Positions 53,758-64,000 of a stretch of DNA of 64,000 nucleotides are shown here, in pieces. The DNA lies in the NCBI GenBank assembly GCA_036936605.1, contig JAUPFV010000003.1:149142997-149206996 (forward strand). The letters run 5' to 3'. The notes below the pieces were generated by a model. The model ran no database searches. It was not told the DNA's origin and worked only from the letters and a program-made list of their open reading frames with translations. How positions within the stretch are numbered: position 1 is the first letter of the stretch; every line of letters starts with the position of its first letter. Both the position numbers and the translations under genes were made by a program. This stretch comes from Limnanthes douglasii subsp. nivea. Its lineage: Eukaryota > Streptophyta > Magnoliopsida > Brassicales > Limnanthaceae.

Positions 53758-56700
53758 GAGGGCCTTTCTGGGGGTGAGGGTGAAATTGATTACCCCAGAG
53801 AGACCCCTGGAGTGTTGATTCCAATTGAGGAGGTTGAAACACACTGCTTGGAAGAAGGAAAAAGCGTTAAGATAGGGTCCAAAATGCCACCAATGCTGAA
53901 AGAAGGAATGTTGAAATTCTTGAAAGACCATCAACATGTTTTTGCTTAGTGCAATGCTGATGTAACTGGAGTTCCATCAGAGGTAATTTCCCATCACCTA
54001 TCTGTCCGGAGAGATGTGGCGCCAGTGGTACAAAAGAGGAGAGCTTTCTCAAAAGAAAAGGCTGATGTCATATTGCAAGAGGTTGACAGACTCACAAAGA
54101 TGGGGCACATTAAAGAATCTCAATACCCTTTGTGGACTGCCAATCCTGTCTTAGTAAAAAAGAAGAATGGTAAATGGCGTATGTGCATTGACTTCACAGA
54201 CCTCAATCGAGCTTGTCCAAAAGACTTGTATCCGGTCCCCCGGATAGATAAGTTAGTAGACTCTACTTCTGGAAACAAGCTACTCTCTTTCATGGATGCC
54301 TTCTCCGGGTACAATCAGATCCAAGTGGATCCAAAAGATCAAGAGCATACCACGTTTGTCACTGATAGGGGTCTACATTGCTACAAAGTGATGCCCTTTG
54401 GCTTGAAAAATGCTGGGGCTACTTATCAAAGGTTAGTCAACAAGGCATTTGCTGATCAAATTGGAAGAAATATGGAGGTTTACATTGACGATATGATGGT
54501 GAAAAGCGTGGATGAGCAGTTGCACTTGTCCGACCTCCAAGAGACTTTTGCCAACTTGGCCAAAGTAAATTTGAAGCTAAACCCTGAAAAGTGTGTGTTC
54601 GGAGTGCAGTCCGGGAAGTTCTTAGTGTATATCATAAGTGAGCGTGGAATACAGCCCGACCCGGACCAACTCAATGCTTTGTTCCAAATGGAGCCTCCTC
54701 GAAACATTAAATAAGTACAGCGATTAATGGGGAGATTGGCTGCCTTGAACAGATTCATCTCCAGGTCTTCGGACAGGTGTGCTCCATTCTTTCAAACCTT
54801 GAAGGGTGCAAAGGGGTTTGAATGGACACCACAGTGTAATGAAGCATTTAATGAAATCAAGAAACATCTTTCCTCTCCCAAGACTTTGTTCAAACCAGTT
54901 GATGGGGAGACTCTCTTTGTATATCTGGCTGTTTCAAGTTGTGCCATCAGTGCTGTGCTAGTAAGGGAGGTTGATGGGCATCCTCACCCAGTGTACTACA
55001 TCAGCAAAAGCTTGATTGATGCTGAGAGGCGTTACTTGAAACTTGAAAAACTGGCATTAGCCTTGGTGATAGCTGCAAGGAAAATGAGGCCCTACTTCCA
55101 GGCTCATCCTATCATTGTCCGAACGTCCTTCCCTTTAAAGAATGTCCTTCAAAAAGCAGACATTTCAAGCAGAATGACAAAGTGGTCAATAGAGTTGGGG
55201 GACTTCGACATAGACTTTGCTCCCCGAACAGCAGTAAAAGCTCAAGCTGTGGCTGACTTTCTGGTTGAATTCCATTATGATAGGGATTCAGAACAACCTA
55301 CTGATTCAAAAGACAAGAAAGTGTGGATTGTCCGAACAGACGGAGGATCCAGTACCATGGGATCTGGGGCAGGAATATGTCTCACTTCCCCATACGGGGA
55401 CAACATGTTCCAAGCTATTTGTTTTGCTTTCAGGGCATCCAATAATGAGTCTGAATACGAAGCAGCTATAGCTGGGTTAAAATTGGCCTACATCTGTGGA
55501 ACTAAAAGGGTCAAGCTACTAAGTGACTCCCAGTTGCTAGTCCACCATGCCTTGGGCCTATCAGAGGCTAGAAAGGAGCAATTGGTCAAGTATTTACTCC
55601 TCCTCAAAAATGAAGCGTTGAAATTTAAAGCTGTTATCTATAAGCACATCCCCCGGGCAGAGAATGAGCTAGCAGACTCACTAGCAACGATAGCATATAC
55701 GGAGTCCTACCCATGGATCCATGTGCTTGAAAGCCCTTCTATTCAACTCAATGAAGGTATAAAAGAGGAAGTCTTTGAAGTACAAGTGAATCGGCCTCAA
55801 GACTGGAGGTCTCCTCTTATACAATATATGTCCGATGGCATCGTGCCCTTGGATAAATCACAAGCCAGAACGTTGAAGCACAGGGCTCGTGGTTTCCTTA
55901 TGTTAAGAGAAGTGTTGTACAAAAAATCCTATAGCAAACCTCTCCTATGTTGTTTAGGGGATCATGAATCACAGACGGTTCTCTCCGAATTGCATGATGG
56001 TGAGGGATCAGCCCATTGTGGATTTAGAGCTTTAACCAGAAGAGTACTACTATCCGGATACTATTGGCCATCGATCATGAAAGATGCTAAGGAGCTGGTA
56101 AGAAGGTGTGACCCATGCCAAAGGTACAGCAATGAAATTCATGTACCAGCCATTCCTTTGGAATCAATTTCTGAGCCCATCCCTTTTGCTCGATAGGGAT
56201 TGGACTTAGTTGGGCCTCTCCCTGTGGCGTCCGGAGGGCGTAAAACTATAATTGTGGCCATTGACTACTTCTCAAAGTGGATAGAAGCTGCTCCCTTGGC
56301 AGGGACAACCTCGAAAGCTGTCATAAAATTCATTCTGTCCAACATATGTTGCAGATTTGGTGTCCCTCAGAAAATAACAACAGACAATGGGCCACAGTTT
56401 GACAATAGAGAGATGGAAAGCTTATGTACCTCAAGAGGTATTCAGCACTGCTTTTCTTCACCTTTCCACCCACAAGCCAATGGGCAAGTTGAAGTGGCTA
56501 ATAGCACAATACTGTCCGGTTTAAAGAAAAATTTGGAAGGGGCTGCTGGGAAGTGGCCTAGTTATCTACAAGAAGTCTTGTGGGCCTACCAGACAACACC
56601 TGGGGCTGCAACACAAGAATCCCCTTTTACCTTGGTCTATGGAATGGATGCAGTAGCCCCCATAGAGAAGACACTCCCCTCCTTTCGTGTTCATAACTTC

Positions 56701-57039
56701 TCCGGACAGGCTAATGAGATGGCAATTAGAAATCAGCTTGATTTGATCGAAGAAAGACGGGTGAAAGCTCATCTTAGAATGGCACACTATCAGGGCTTGA
56801 TGAGAAGCAGGTTTGCTTCTAAAGTTAAAAGAAGAGATTTTCAACGAGGAGATAAAGTATTAAGGAAAGTTTTCTTGCATACTAAGGAAAAGCTCTTCGG
56901 AAAGCTGGCCCCAACTTGGGAGGGTCCATATACTGTGGTTGAAAGAATCAAGCCTGGGACATACTGGTTGGAAGACAAAGATGGCAGGGTTTTAACTCAC
57001 CCTTGGAATATTGAACACCTTCGAATGTACTTGGAATAA
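53752..57039 (+). pseudogene. A pol: RT, RNaseH, integrase, one frame with three nonsense codons
   Basis: The frame is unshifted from gag. RT spans about 54016-54714, with [40 protein letters not shown] and YIDD at 54481-54492. RNaseH spans about 55300-55720, with RTDGGSSTMGSG, SNNESEYEAA, LSDSQLL and NELADSLA. Integrase has ELHDGEGSAHCG and CDPCQRY (zinc region), then D in GLDLVGPLP, D in TTDNGPQF and E in NGQVEV, and ends HLRMYLE. No chromodomain is seen. Stops are TAG 53947-53949, TAA 54712-54714 and TAG 56194-56196; two of these replace a family Trp. All catalytic residues remain visible, so the decay is recent. Confidence 0.93.
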
Positions 57040-57505
57040 CACTTGTGTAAATATTTACTTGTTTAAACATCCATGTAAATATTTGGGGGCATACCTTCCC
57101 CTCTTCGGTGGCACGGAGAGCTTTCAATGAAATTTGATGCCTTCTTCAATAATCTTCTAAGTATTTTCAAAATTCTGTTTCTTGTCATACTACCCGGACT
57201 GAAAGGTCTAAGGGCTATTTAAACTCTAGCCGGAGAATCTAAACACTCTCACAGTGCAATAATTCAAAGCTACTTAAATTCTAGCTATCTAAAGTAAAAC
57301 AAATAATAAAAGAAGAAGATGGTTGAGCAAAATAAAAAATTCATTCAACAACTTAAAACTGCCTTGGCCTTCCAAGGACTTTTTGAACAAGTTTGGGCAC
57401 AGTACAAAAAATCTGTCCGAATAATACGGACACCATCACAAAAAGAGTGCCTTGGCCTTCCAAGGACTTTAGTTCGAACAAAAGATAGACATAATAAATT
57501 ATAAG
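57040..57505. repeat. A 3'-UTR segment with a short repeat
   Basis: GCCTTGGCCTTCCAAGGACTT occurs near 57361 and again near 57448, about 87 bases apart; the word contains the palindrome CCTTGGCC/GGCCTTCCAAGG. The rest of the segment is non-coding. Confidence 0.6.
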
Positions 57506-60490
57506 TTAAGGTTGAGCCTTTGAAGATGGCTCGCCCTCATCTGCTTTCTTGCCTTTGATGTCGCTCTTCTCTTCGACTATCTTCTTGCCCTTAGGATCAA
57601 TCTCTTCTTCACCTGGGCTCTCTCCGGTCTCCTCTTCATTATCAGACGAGGACTCACTGGAATATCCCTCGTCAACCATAGTATAATATGGAAGGTCGTC
57701 ATCATCCACATAGCGCCATAAGTCCCCCAGTCTCCTCTTCGGGAATTTCTCGTGAAACAGGAGGACCATATCAGACTTCACCCTTTGAATCATTAGCTCC
57801 TCGCTTTGTATCATCTCCCTAGCATAGGCGTTGATCTTGGCCTTGATTGTGGCCTCTTGGTCCCTCACCAAAACAGCCTTCTCTTCAGCAGCCTGAGTCA
57901 CTGCATTCTCTAAAGCAATTTTGTTAGTGGTCAGGTTGGTGACGAGCTTCTCATTGGCTGTGGTTTCTCCCCTTGAGATTGTCAGGTCCTTCTCCAGTCT
58001 GGACAGCTTAGCCCGGAGATCTTTTACGGTCTCTTCCAAAGAAGCAACTTTTGTGTTGTTTTCATCTTGATTCTTCTTTAGCTGATCATTTGCCTCCTTG
58101 AGCAAATCAACCTTATTGGCAGCAGTCCGGAGGTCCTCGGACAGTTTTTCCTTCTCAGACTTGAGGTCTTTGATGGTGTCTGCCTGACTTTGGACTTGCC
58201 TTTCCAAAGTAAGCACTGGCTGCACGTTGCTAAGGAGAGAATGGGCTATAACATCCCTCTCACTGGAAACCATAAAAGTCTTACCGTTGAAATTAACTGT
58301 GTTGGAGCTGCTTGGAGGGACATAGGGCCCTGCGAACTCGTCTCTGGGCAGTCCAAGAAAATATTCACCAAGTCCACCCAGACCGGTGATGTCCATTTCA
58401 TCTAAGTTAAGCTCTCCCCCCTCAACTTCATCTGTATGGAATTCCCTTGGGATCTCTTCTTGCAAGTCTCTTGGGATCTCTTCGGCCAGTGTAAGGTCAG
58501 TAGGGAAAGAGGGCTCCGGGTCCCGGAGAGCAACCTCATCTCCTTGGGAAGTCTTCTTCTTCTTGGCCTCCCTATCAGCACTCTCACTTGTTTGCTTGCG
58601 AGTCCTCTTAGAAGCCCTTGAAGGTTTAGGGAGGTTCACTTCCTGCTTCTCGCTCTCCTGCTCCACCACTTGTAAAAGGGCTGCATCAATTTGAACCTCT
58701 GCCAGTCCCTCTGTGTCTGTTGGGGCTTCCTTCTCATTGTCACCTGCCAACTTCCTGCCTTTCTTCTTCTTGCCCTTCATTTTGCTTGGGGCTTTGGCCC
58801 GGGCAGGCAGGAAGAGAGTTCCATCCAGTTCATGGGACCTTCTCAGCACGATGTCTTCATCAGGTTGGGTGGAAAACTCATCCCAAGTTAGGTCTCTTCG
58901 ACCTGTGGTGTTCCACGGGTGAGACCTTGCTAGGTTCCCTGGAGTGAACGCCTTATGGAACCGGTTCTCCCAGTTCTCTGCGGCCCAAGCGTTGATTTTG
59001 CCACAGGTGATCTGTCCGGTCTTCAGGTAGTCCCCGAACTCCTTTGGCAGCTCTGTTAAAACAAAAGAGAAATTGATTAGCATAAACTTAAAGAAAAGAA
59101 ATATTCAAACAGAAACTTAAAGAAAAAAACTTATGGTCACTCCTCCATCTACTCCGAAGAAGGCTTGGATTCTCTCCGGCCTTGATTTTCTTGCCATTTT
59201 CCCATGAGCCACTAACAAATAAAAATTGGCTCCTCCACTTACTCTCTTATTCCAGGAGATCATCAACAGCTTTAAGGTCGTTCCCCATATTGAAATGATA
59301 AAAGGGGAACTGATGATGTTTGCACAAGCTGGCCACAGCTGCAAACTCTTGCATAGGAAGAGGGATTCCAGATAACCTAGACGTCATAATACATGACATT
59401 AAGGTGAACCAACCATTGGGGCTTAACTGTGATGGGCAGAGTTTGACCAAGTGAAAGTAGCGCACTATCTCTGGGTCCAGTGGGAACCTGAGTCCCCAGT
59501 TGAATAGCTCCATAAAGAAGACTATTTCATTCTTTTTACAATCCATCGGGGTCTCCGGATCGATGGGAATCCTTATCTTTACGTTCTCAGGGATCCCCCA
59601 CTTTGTGCGCAATCTACCCAGATCTGAAGTATGGATGAACGCATACTTGGGCTTCAGCAAGGCCAAAAGATACTTGAACTCAACTTTATGAAAGCATGGC
59701 CCCACTCTCCCTTCAAGGCTCTCCGGCAGGTCCGGACGACTCAGATATAAATTCTCTTTGCCCTTCTGGGCAACCACAATAGCAGTATCAGCCTGTCCGG
59801 AGGAATCAGACTCAAAACGGACCTCCTCAGTGGAGTCCTCCATCCTCTCCTCCATAATTGTTGGGGGAGCTTCTGTAGAGGCAGTCCGGGGAGGATTGAA
59901 GCTTGGCATAGCTGATCCTCCGGACTGTTGACTGTCCGTATTTATTCGACTTCTCACCTCAATTTGAATTTCTGAGGCAGAAGATTCCTTGGGGGTTAGT
60001 GGGCTGCTGGCCTCTAGTCCTGACAGCTTCTCCCGGGGAGCCCTTATAGTTGCCCCAGACTCTGATTCACTATTTTTTGCCCCCGATTTCGAGGGTGTGT
60101 TTTTAGAAGATAGCCCTTTGACCAACCGACTTGGCCTTTTCATGATTAACTTATCCGGGGAATGGTCAGAGTCAGACCCCATAGCAATAAAAGAAGATTT
60201 TTTCCTAACACTTGTGGCAGTAACTCCTGGTTCAACAGCAGGGATCGACTCCTGAACTGAGGAGCCAGATACTATGGGAGAGAGAGTAGATTGAAAGAGC
60301 TTTTTCGGTTTTGTACCTTTGGAAGAAGATAACCTCTATCAGATTCTGCGACAGAAGAGGCTGGTTTCTCAACAGGCGACGATGGTAGCCCTGCTGCAAG
60401 TCTTTTTTCCTTCTCAACTCTTTGAGCTTTCTCCAACTCCGAGAGGTTAAGCCAGCCGCCCTTGATCAGTGCTGTTCTTGCTGTAAACAT
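57506..60490 (-). pseudogene. A accessory (antisense) gene, three exons, one nonsense codon
   Basis: ATG 60490 starts MFTARTALIKGGWLNLSELE. Exon 1 ends near 60320 at a GTACAAAACC donor. Exon 2 starts after CTCAG near 60258 and encodes FIAMGSDSDHSPDKL, an acidic region, and the core (LFNWGLRFPLDPEIVRYFHL, LCPSQLSPNGWFTLMSCIM, DLKAVDDLLE). A TAA at 59247-59249 follows and the frame continues in phase (FLFVSGSWENGKK) to about 59125. Exon 3 (59052-57506) encodes INAWAAENWENRFHKAF, a Lys/Arg region, coiled coils over about 200 residues, MVLLFHEKFPKRRLGDLWRY and an acidic tail. Its function is unknown. Coiled coils suggest self-association; nuclear-type basic patches are present. Confidence 0.85.
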
Positions 60491-60580
60491 AAACAGCCAA
60501 AGAAGTTTTTGAAGTTCTAGAGAGATAAAGCTCTGAGTAAAATTTGAAAGAGATAATGAGACAGTGAAAAGTGAATTAGA

Positions 60581-60587
60581 ATTTATA
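60581..60587 (-). promoter_or_regulatory. TATA box of A accessory gene
   Basis: Minus-strand TATAAAT lies about 90 bases upstream of ATG 60490. This gives the antisense gene its own promoter, close to the 3' LTR. Confidence 0.45.
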
Positions 60588-60902
60588 GTAAATATGAAAA
60601 AAGGAGTTGATTCCTAGGAGAATCCGAAAAGTTGGGCAATAATTAAAAGACGGCGCTGATGTCATTAATGGCATTTAAAAGAGGTAACTTGTTCGAGAAA
60701 GTGGTGCGAAGTTCAAGGTGAAAAAACGGCTGAAGTGACCAATCAGAGAATGACACGTGTCCCATTAACTCTGGCAAGAACCGTTTGGAATTCGTAACAT
60801 TCGATCTGTCCGGGTTTATCCCCAACTCTCTTCCAATCGAGAACCACTTCCTAAATCGGACTGTTTTTCAGTTCTTTGACAAGGACACTTGTTCAAACAC
60901 CT

Positions 60903-60916
60903 AAAAAAGGGGCTCC
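60903..60916 (+). other. A polypurine tract
   Basis: AAAAAAGGGG followed by CTCC sits directly before the 3' LTR, the expected plus-strand primer. Confidence 0.75.
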
Positions 60917-61440
60917 TGATGAGTCCGAATTCAGAATGCTCCCCGTAAGGGTAGACCAATGTAAATCTCCCCAGAAACCGGACAGACACTAAGAACTTAA
61001 ATCGGACAGGATTTTTGGACCGGACAGATGACTTCGAAAACTGTGAGCCTAAGGCAGTTTGAACTATGACTAAAGTACTAAAAAAACCTCAACACTTTCT
61101 GACTAAGCTACCTGCCCACTTACTTAAAACTCATGGGTCTTTAAACATGACCCGGGTCCATTAAACATGACCCGAAAGCCCATAAGGGCCCAAATAACAT
61201 ACTATAAATACTCAACCACCAGCATTAACTTCTGGTAATGAAAATTAACTGCGGCCAAGCTGCTTAATTCTCTCTCCACCTTGAAACACCCTTACACCAC
61301 CTTGAAACACCCTTACACCACCTTGAAACACCCTTACACCACCTTGAAACACCCTTACACCACCTTGAAACACCCCTACACCACCTTAAAACTCCACTTG
61401 AAATTACTAGCCTACCCCCAGGCTATTTTTATCCTCATCA
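60917..61440 (+). repeat. A 3' LTR (524 bp)
   Basis: Same ends as the 5' LTR. It carries five 21-bp minisatellite units (steps from 61281 to 61365) against three in the 5' LTR, which explains the 42-base length difference exactly. Confidence 0.95.
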
Positions 61441-61450
61441 ACTAAACAAA

Positions 61451-61518
61451 GTTATATTTATATTTATTGCTTTTGTTTGACATAGTTATATTTATATTTA
61501 TTGCTTTTGTTTGACATA
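61451..61518. repeat. 34-bp tandem duplication next to element A
   Basis: GTTATATTTATATTTATTGC with TTTTGTTTGACATA starts at 61451 and again at 61485. Confidence 0.8.
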
Positions 61519-62299
61519 GTTTATGAATGATTTAAATATCGTTCAAAGTTGGGTGTCACTAATAATTATATTATTAGTAGTTTTTAATTTTTACAAATTC
61601 GATAGATGAGGATTATAATAAACCCTCGAGACTAGACGAGACAAGTCAGTTCAGGACTATACCGACATTTCAGATCGATGCTCATGTTTGGGTTCCTAAA
61701 ACACTTAGGCTTAAAGGCATAGTTTGGAGAGCACAACTAAATTGAGATCCTTTTTTATAATGAAACTCCAAAATCGATTTTTTTTAAACTTCAAAATACC
61801 ATATTATCCTTTACGTATAACAATCTATTGTGGGGGCAAAATGGTCTTTTCAAGTTTTTCTTCAGATTTTGGGGTCTCAATGTACAAAAAAATGGTTTCG
61901 TTATGGGGTCTCTTTTTTAAAAAAATGGATCTCGATTTATCCTAGCCCTAATTTGGGATCATGAGATTCGTTGGTCCCGACTTTATTTTTTGGACTTTGA
62001 AGTGAAACATGATACTAGACGTCCAAAGTGTTTTGGTCTCTGGATTGATTTAAAGAACTTAAAGAGTTTTTCTTTGTAGTAGATGTTCATCTTCTTAAGT
62101 GTGTTTCATTTTGTGTCACGTTTCTCTTTTAGTCACTCCTATTAATTAATTGTATCATTAAATTCTCTTGAAGTTTTCATACGTACATGAAAGGTTGTTC
62201 CTTAACATCCACCTCACTCGCTTTCGATATTTGATCCTTGATTTTATCTCTACTAAGTTCCATAAATTTTGCATCGTTCAAGGAAATTTATTCTTCTTG
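61519..62299. other. AT-rich non-coding stretch, unassigned
   Basis: No coding frame is recognised. It could include the 3' LTR and leader of element H, but no partner repeat is in the window. Confidence 0.35.
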
Positions 62300-64000
62300 T
62301 TTTTCCTTTAATCAATTATGGCAAGAAAAGACGTAGACCGACCAGAGAAGGTTTTAAGGCTCAACGAACCTAGGAAAAAATGGATCTCTACTAAGGTTTT
62401 AATGTCGATGAGGGCACCTCTTCTAGTGAATCCTTTGAATGTCAAGTAGTCTAAACCTAGGAAAAATTATATTAATATTTCTAGCATAAAGCAAATACCA
62501 CAAGAAAAGCCTTATGGGACCCCACTAGTGAGGCCTCAGACTGTCGGTTCAATTTTTCCCCTAGTTATTTTAAGCTTATCTGTGGCTCATGTCCTAATAA
62601 CTGATGTATTTTCTCATGGGGAATCATCAATCCCGAAACCGAAAAATAAAAAATGAAAATTCAAGAATAATGATATTGAACTTCATTCGAAGCAAAAAGA
62701 ATTCAGTAAAAGGTGTGGGAAGGCAGAATATACTTGGCAGAAGATGACGGCCAAATCGTTGGGATGCAACGAAGGGGTTTAAGCTTTTGAGAACCCCCCT
62801 CGTCCTCGTGGATGTACAAAATCACCATCTTCTTTCCATCGAGAAAATTAAATATGTTTATTCTTATATTGACGATTAACGCTCATTTTGCATCCCTTGG
62901 GATATTCCAAAAAATGTTAAAGTTCGATTGTTGATCCCTTACAAGACCTATGTTTCAACCCAGGGAGATGAACTTGTACAATAAATAGACATATTTGATT
63001 GAGGTATATGATTTTTATTCACCCTGATTAATTTAAGTTTTTCACCATGTTAGACTTGTGTCTAAGCCATGCTAGACACAACACCAGGAGAATGGGTGAT
63101 GTCGTATGTTATCGCTTCGGGCCTATCAAAGATCAAGTTTGAAATGGATGGGATTATATCTTATCTCTACCAATAAGCTCTTTCTTTAAGTGAGTGGATG
63201 ACTTTCCTGAGTCAGAAAGAGAGTGGAAAAGTATATTTATGTTTTATCTGGTGAGCTACGAGAGCATGAACCTTATCAATATCAAAAACTCGTGACTTAC
63301 ATAAAGCTCGTGGAAGAAATCGTAAGGGCTCAGGGTCTGCTGGAACACTTTTTTTACTTAGAAAAGTCCTTGTTTTTTTTCCTGTAACAACCTTTTTTTT
63401 ATCTTGACCTTGACACTGACTCACTTTTATTTTATTTTTTACAGAGTCAATAATATTTTTCAATAAAACAATTATTAAGGGAAGAAAAAATTTGTAGATA
63501 TAGATACGTGGGCTTTAGAGCGTTGGGAAAACAAGTTCCATAACTGTTTTACCGTGAGTAATTTCACGTTTTCCAAGTTTTGATATATGAAGAAAGCTCT
63601 TAACACTGACGATGACTAAACTATTTTCGTTTCTATAAATTAAATAATGGTGGCTTCCATAGAGCCACCTTATGCAGATATGTTACTTTTAACCCAACAC
63701 AAAATGCCTAAAAGATAGGTGAAGGTAAAATAGTTCAGTATCTCTAAGATAAAAGTTAGGTATGGGGCCATTTTGGAGCCTGAAAGGTTTGATAAGAATG
63801 AAGTCTAAGCGAAGAGCAGAAATGTATGGGTTAAAGAACTAGAATGTCTAATGAACATCAACAACAAATTTACTAATCATCCATAAAATAATTAATGAGC
63901 AATTTTTAACACTTCGTCACGTTTCCACCCTGATAAGGAATCCGACAAAGCGTATTGCATATGTATATGGGCCGAAACACATTATAAACACAAAAGGTTC
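62300..64000 (+). pseudogene. Accessory gene of a further gypsy element (H), decayed, running out of the window
   Basis: Degenerate frames match the accessory-protein core in order. IKYVYSYIDD and DIPKNVKVRLLIPYKTYV lie near 62850-62970, a PGEWVMSYVIASGLSKI stretch near 63080-63140, and WALERWENKFHNCFTVSNF near 63510-63570 (compare WAAENWENRFHKAF in A). Stops and frame changes are frequent. By analogy, pol of H should lie further right on the minus strand. Confidence 0.5.

Larger units (their letters stand above)
50854..61440 (+). mobile_element. Gypsy element A (Tat-like), complete structure
   Basis: LTRs 50854-51335 and 60917-61440 both begin TGATGAG and end CTCATCA. Flanks are ACTAT (50849-50853) and ACTAA (61441-61445), a duplication with one change. 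By eye the LTRs differ at nine substitutions and two single-base indels plus a minisatellite length difference, so about 2%. Internal order is PBS, gag-protease, RT-RNaseH-integrase (+), repeat segment, accessory gene (-), polypurine tract. Confidence 0.95.

Overview
The window looks like transposon-packed plant nuclear DNA, most likely from an angiosperm with a large repeat fraction. I see no convincing host gene, rRNA, tRNA or organelle gene. The coding signal comes from a very large Mutator-like DNA transposon (MULE) on the left and from a nested stack of Ty3/gypsy LTR retrotransposons with Tat-lineage architecture over the rest.

Region 1 (1-13293): the inner and right part of a MULE whose left end lies outside the window. 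It holds a decayed plus-strand Ulp1/C48 cysteine-protease-like gene (2-4941), a small possibly SANT/Myb-like gene (5497-5887), an intact acidic-protein ORF (8268-8726), and a minus-strand MuDR-type transposase gene (12303-9767) with one clear 406-bp intron, two frameshifts and two in-frame TAG codons. Spacers and introns, but almost no exons, are studded with a short CpG-rich motif of core CTCGCGT or CTAGCGT. The motif is amplified in a regular 195-bp tandem array (6141-7550). This layout resembles the Arabidopsis VANDAL MULEs, whose VANC anti-silencing proteins bind short motifs clustered in non-coding repeats.

Region 2 (about 14500-48700): a nest of gypsy elements, all with pol on the minus strand. 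An old element G is split by element F (15752-26291, flanks AATAC/GATAC) and by element D (28256-47578, TSD ATGTG). D is split inside its reverse transcriptase by the young element B (35192-44557, TSD AAAGG). F also carries a solo LTR (25196-25617, TSD TTACC) of the family of element A.

Region 3 (50854-61440): element A, the best preserved, on the plus strand. It has two LTRs about 2% diverged, PBS, an intact gag-protease ORF, an RT-RNaseH-integrase frame broken by three nonsense codons, an antisense spliced accessory gene and a polypurine tract. To its right (about 62300-64000) is another decayed accessory gene of a further element, H, that runs out of the window.

Three features recur across the gypsy elements. 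(i) Each carries an extra gene, antisense to pol and located between pol and the 3' LTR, with a TATA-like sequence upstream where the gene start is visible; it encodes a conserved core, coiled coils and an acidic tail. (ii) In the four elements that retain the site, the gag-protease frame ends at a stop codon followed in frame by CAR (UAG CAA UUA, UAA CAA UUA, UAG CAG UUU, UAG CAG GUU), which resembles the tobamovirus-type readthrough context. (iii) The short segment between the accessory-gene 3' end and the integrase 3' end holds a different tandem repeat in each element.
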